Below are positions 60,653 to 64,000 of a stretch of DNA of 64,000 nt, piece after piece (within the stretch, counting starts at the first letter, position 1; the number at the start of each line of letters is the position of its first letter). The notes under the pieces were generated by a model that was not told the DNA's origin, searched no databases, and saw only the letters and a list, made by a program, of their open reading frames with translations. The DNA comes from Phycisphaeraceae bacterium. GTDB taxonomy: Bacteria > Planctomycetota > Phycisphaerae > Phycisphaerales > UBA1924. The position numbers and the translations under genes are program-made. The DNA lies in assembly GCA_026128865.1 (NCBI GenBank), contig JAHCJE010000003.1:1-64000 (forward strand). The letters are read 5' to 3'.

Positions 60653-62197
60653 GTGGCTGAGAGACACTTCGACCTCATCGTCATCGGCGGCGGCCCGGGC
60701 GGCTATGTCGGCGCGATCCGCGCCGCGCAACTCGGCATGAAAGTCGCCTGCGTCGAACGCGCCAAACTCGGCGGCGTCTGCCTCAACTGGGGGTGCATCC
60801 CCTCCAAGGCACTCCTCTCCAACGCCGAACTCATGGAGAAACTCCACGAGCGCGACACCTGGGGCCTCAAACTCAAGGGCGACGTCGACTTTGACTGGTC
60901 CAAGGTCATCGGCCGCTCCCGCGACGTCGCCGCCAAACTCAACAAGGGCATCGAGTTCCTCTTCCGCAAGAACAAGGTCGAGCACGTCGTCGGCAGCGCG
61001 AAGATCGTCAGCGGCTCCAAGGGCAACCAGCCCTGCCGCGTCGAGGTCTACGACTGCGAGGTCCAGGAGGAGCGCACCGATGCCCCCGCCAAACCCGCCG
61101 CCAAGCCCCGCGAGACCCTCACCGCCACCCACGTCCTTGTCGCCACCGGCTCCGTCGCACGCGACCTCCCCTTTGCGAAGTTCGACAACGACCGCATCTG
61201 GGGCGCTCGCGAGGCCATGTTCAACAAGGAGATGCCCAAGTCCCTCGTCGTCGTCGGCGCGGGCGCGATCGGCATGGAGTTCGGCTACTTCTACCACTCC
61301 TTCGGCACGAAGGTCACCATCGTCGAGATGCTCGACCGACTCCTCCCCGTCGAGGACGAGGACGTCTCCAAGGCCATCGAACGCCTCTACAAGAAGAAGG
61401 GCTTCGACATCCGCACCGGCCACCTCACCACCGCCGTCGAGAAGTCCAAGTCCGGCGTCAAGGTCACCATCGCCCCCGTCAAGGACGGCAAGCCCGACGA
61501 ATCGAAGAAGGAAACGATCGAGGCCGACCGCGTCCTGCTCGCCATCGGCGTCAAGGGCCGCTACGACGGCCTCTTCGACGACTCGCTGGGCCTGAAGACC
61601 GAACGCGACCACATCGTCACCGACTACAAGCCCGGCAAGACCGCCAACGAACCCATCGACTACAAGACCAGCATCCCCGGCGTCTACGCCGTCGGCGACG
61701 TCATCGGCCCGCCCTGGCTCGCCCACGTCGCCAGCGACGAGGCCATCATCTGCGTCGAGCGCATCGCCTGGCGAAACGACCCGAAGAAGCACCACGAACC
61801 CATCCCGATCGACTACTCCGTTATCCCCGGCTGCACCTACTGCCAGCCGCAGGTCGCCTCCGTCGGATTCACCGAGCGACAGTTGAAGGAGAAGGGCCTC
61901 AAGAAGGGCGAGGACTACGAGGTCGGCTCCTACCCCCTCCAGGCCCACGGCAAGGCCATCGCCGCCCTCCACACCGACGGCTTCGTCAAGATCATCCGCG
62001 GCCTGCCCCGCGGCGAGATCCTCGGTGCCCACATCTTCGGCGACCAGGCCACCGAACTCATCGCCGAACTCACCCTCGCCCGCCGCCTCGAGGCCACCAC
62101 CGAGGAACTCATCGTCACCGTCCACGCCCACCCGACCATGCACGAGGCCGTCCGCGAAGCCGCCCTGGCCAGCGAGGGGAAGGCGATTCACATGTAA
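60653..62197 (+). CDS. lpdA: Dihydrolipoyl dehydrogenase
   Basis: E3 flavoenzyme of 2-oxoacid dehydrogenase complexes and the glycine cleavage system. The FAD motif is LIVIGGGPGGYVGAIRA, the redox disulfide GGVCLNWGCIPSKALL (Cys43/Cys48), the NAD motif VVVGAGAIGMEFGYFYHSFG, and the catalytic His-Glu in VHAHPTMHEAVREA. At 514 residues it is about 40 longer than usual because of a Lys/Pro/Ala-rich insert (around 130-165, EERTDAPAKPAAKPRETL) in the FAD domain and a Lys-rich insert near 285. GTG 60653 is preceded by AAAGG. It stands alone, with no E1/E2 gene near. Confidence 0.93.
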   Translation: MAERHFDLIVIGGGPGGYVGAIRAAQLGMKVACVERAKLGGVCLNWGCIPSKALLSNAELMEKLHERDTWGLKLKGDVDFDWSKVIGRSRDVAAKLNKGIEFLFRKNKVEHVVGSAKIVSGSKGNQPCRVEVYDCEVQEERTDAPAKPAAKPRETLTATHVLVATGSVARDLPFAKFDNDRIWGAREAMFNKEMPKSLVVVGAGAIGMEFGYFYHSFGTKVTIVEMLDRLLPVEDEDVSKAIERLYKKKGFDIRTGHLTTAVEKSKSGVKVTIAPVKDGKPDESKKETIEADRVLLAIGVKGRYDGLFDDSLGLKTERDHIVTDYKPGKTANEPIDYKTSIPGVYAVGDVIGPPWLAHVASDEAIICVERIAWRNDPKKHHEPIPIDYSVIPGCTYCQPQVASVGFTERQLKEKGLKKGEDYEVGSYPLQAHGKAIAALHTDGFVKIIRGLPRGEILGAHIFGDQATELIAELTLARRLEATTEELIVTVHAHPTMHEAVREAALASEGKAIHM

Positions 62198-62321
62198 GTT
62201 GGCCTGATTGTGCGCACGTGAGTCCTGTTGGGTGCGCCTTGGTGGTGGGTACCACGGCGACGGCTGCTGCCCCTGACCACCTCACCGCCATCGTCCATCT
62301 CCGCTACAGTCCGTACTCCTC

Positions 62322-64000
62322 ATGCTCCCTCTCCCCTCGCCTCTCAGGCGCGCCCTCCGGCGGCTCGGCTTCCCTGAGGAGTGGTATCTCATCATCATCG
62401 GCGCGGTCGTCGGCACGCTCACGGGCCTGGCTGCCATCGCCTTCGACTGGCTCCTCCACCGCGCCTTCGACTCCGCCCACTCGATCGAGGCACGCCTCGG
62501 ACCCGTCGGCCTCGTCGTCCTGCCGACCGTCGGCCTCGCCGCCACCGGCGTCCTCGTCCACTACTTCGCTGCCGACGCCAAGGGGCACGGCGTCCCCCAG
62601 GTCATGCGCGCCCTCATCACCCGCGGCGGCTTCCTTCCGTGGCGAACCGGCATCGTCAAGGCCGCCACCTCCATCCTCACCGTCGGCTCCGGCGGCTCCG
62701 CCGGCACCGAAGGCCCCATCGTTCAGATCGGCGCGACGGCAGGCTCCGTCGTCGGCCAGCGCCTCGGCGTCTCACGCGAGCAGATGTCCGTCCTTGTCGG
62801 CTGCGGCGCGGCCGCCGGCATCTCGTCCATCTTCAACGCGCCCATCGCCGGCGTCATCTTCGTGCTCGAAGTCCTGCTCCGCGACTTCTCTCTGCGCGCC
62901 TTCACCCCCATCGTCGTCGCGTCCGTCTTCTCCGCCGTCACCACCCAGGCCGTCCTCGGCGAGAACGAGGCCATCTTCACCGTCGAAGAAACACTCCACG
63001 CGCTCGAGTTCACGCCCCAGGAACTCCCGTCCTACGTCCTGCTCGGCGGCATCTGCGGCCTGGTCGCCGTCGCTTTCCAGCGCCTCCTCCACAAAGGCGA
63101 GGACCTCTACGACGCCTGGCGCATCCACCCGCTCCTCAAGCCCGTCACCGGCGGCCTCGCCCTCGGCGCGCTCGCACTCGCCTACGTCGCCCTCGAGCAC
63201 GCCCTCGGCACAGGCTCGCTCACCCGCGGCCCCGCCCCCGCCTTCTTCGCCAACGGCTACGAGCCGATCCACCGGATGCTCGCCCCAGACACCTACCTCG
63301 GCGCGGAAGGCGCGGACGCGCGCCTCGCCGTCCTCGCTCTGCTCCTCTTGCTCATGCTCTTCAAGGCCGTCGCCACCACGTTCACGCTCGCCTGCGGCGG
63401 CTCGGGCGGCGTCTTCGCGCCGAGCCTCTTCCTCGGCGCGACCGCCGGCGGCGCGCTCGGACTCGCCCTCGAACTTCTCCACCTCATCCCCGAAGGCTCG
63501 ACGCCCGCCTCCTACGCCCTCGTCGGCATGGCCGCCGTCCTCGCCGCCTCGTCGCACGCCCCGCTCACCGCCATCCTCCTCCTCTTCGAACTGACACGCA
63601 ACATCTACGTCATGCTCCCGGTCATGCTCGCGGCCGTGCTCGCTACGGTCGTCGCCCAACTCCTCGACCGCGACTCGATCTACACCTTCCGCCTGCGACG
63701 CTCGGGCCTGCGCGTCGGGCGATCGCGCGACCTGACGGTTCTTCGCCGCGTCCACGTTCGCAGCGTGAAGCAGACCCCGCTCCCGCCCGAGCCGGTCTAC
63801 CCCTCCGACCCCGTCGCCAAACTCGTCGCCATGCACGCCGTCTACGACACGCCCGACTTCCCCGTGGTCGACGAGCGCGGCCGCTACGTCGGCATGGTAA
63901 CGGGGTTGGACGTGCGCACGGCTCTCATCGACCGCGAGGCCATCCCGCTCCTGCTCGTCGCCGAGTTGATGCGCTCCGACCCCCCGACCGTGCTTCCAGA
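62322..64000 (+). CDS. ClC-family chloride channel/antiporter with CBS domains (3' end cut)
   Basis: The frame is open from ATG 62322 to the window end, 559 codons. The selectivity motifs are present: VGSGGSAGTEGPIVQIGAT with the gating Glu, and GGSGGVFAPSLFLGATAGG. After the ~430-residue membrane part a CBS domain begins (VYPSDPVAKLVAMHAVYDTP, then FPVVDERGRYVGMVTGLD) and a second one (AELMRSDPPTVLP) is cut by the edge. It moves Cl- across the membrane, gated or coupled to H+, with the CBS pair sensing nucleotides. A TACAGT box is near 62305. The start could also be further upstream, but no other supported ATG is near. Confidence 0.88.
   Translation, partial: MLPLPSPLRRALRRLGFPEEWYLIIIGAVVGTLTGLAAIAFDWLLHRAFDSAHSIEARLGPVGLVVLPTVGLAATGVLVHYFAADAKGHGVPQVMRALITRGGFLPWRTGIVKAATSILTVGSGGSAGTEGPIVQIGATAGSVVGQRLGVSREQMSVLVGCGAAAGISSIFNAPIAGVIFVLEVLLRDFSLRAFTPIVVASVFSAVTTQAVLGENEAIFTVEETLHALEFTPQELPSYVLLGGICGLVAVAFQRLLHKGEDLYDAWRIHPLLKPVTGGLALGALALAYVALEHALGTGSLTRGPAPAFFANGYEPIHRMLAPDTYLGAEGADARLAVLALLLLLMLFKAVATTFTLACGGSGGVFAPSLFLGATAGGALGLALELLHLIPEGSTPASYALVGMAAVLAASSHAPLTAILLLFELTRNIYVMLPVMLAAVLATVVAQLLDRDSIYTFRLRRSGLRVGRSRDLTVLRRVHVRSVKQTPLPPEPVYPSDPVAKLVAMHAVYDTPDFPVVDERGRYVGMVTGLDVRTALIDREAIPLLLVAELMRSDPPTVLP

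Noticed and set aside
1-64000. tRNA or rRNA genes
   Set aside because: No cloverleaf with a GGTTCGAATCC-type arm or rRNA-like segment was found on reading; candidate GGTTCGA strings lie inside coding regions.

Overview
The window is a GC-rich stretch of bacterial chromosome that reads like a planctomycete of the Phycisphaerae type. This is an inference from gene style; no rRNA or tRNA is present to fix it. The pointers are a secreted beta-propeller protein ending in two dockerin-like calcium loops, a histone-H1-like Lys/Ala/Thr repeat protein, a second basic protein with a winged-helix-like tail, a MerR/excisionase-type domain fused to a membrane anchor, and dispersed GC-rich palindromes between genes.

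Layout. Positions 1-4759 are the right end of a phage-like element. A leftward operon (sigma-like HTH protein, ABC-type ATPase, GNAT protein, a 62-residue protein, large terminase, and a further gene cut by the window edge) faces a rightward S24 (LexA/cI-type) repressor across a 155-bp operator region. Positions 4863-10622 hold a complete seven-gene Mrp Na+/H+ antiporter operon (mrpABCDEFG), every junction a 4-base overlap. Positions 10880-12915 carry small unassigned genes and a sigma-like regulator. Positions 12541-22908 are mostly housekeeping and secreted enzymes: GDP-fucose synthase, S9 peptidase, an EEP-family protein, a PPi-type phosphofructokinase, and two overlapping amidohydrolase genes. 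Positions 22939-24570 hold a leftward three-gene cassette that looks like a toxin-antitoxin-chaperone (TAC) system: toxin candidate, MqsA-like antitoxin and SecB-like chaperone, with a promoter/operator visible upstream.

Positions 24808-32370 carry a PAS-LuxR regulator, GmhB-like phosphatase, GT9 glycosyltransferase, the H1-like protein, class II DAHP synthase, a PilZ-like protein, a HIT hydrolase and leucyl aminopeptidase. Positions 32559-49518 are a surface-polysaccharide locus: GMC oxidoreductase, sulfotransferase, methyltransferases, beta-helix protein, divergent Wzm/Wzt exporter, a WsaF-like glycosyltransferase, a HAD-containing COG5610-like protein and a stand-alone relative of its C-terminal domain. 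The logic is sugar supply (fucose, heptose), assembly and decoration (glycosyl, methyl, sulfo groups), then ABC export. Positions 49626-64000 hold a solitary nuoD, an FG-GAP protein, several lineage-type proteins, a broken metallophosphoesterase, the large beta-propeller protein, dihydrolipoyl dehydrogenase and a ClC channel cut by the right edge.

Three loci (beta-helix, FG-GAP, metallophosphoesterase) are interrupted by frameshifts, which could be true decay, slippage or sequence error. The most interesting items are the TAC cassette, the ATPase/GNAT pair beside the terminase, and the shared C-terminal tail module in the polysaccharide locus.
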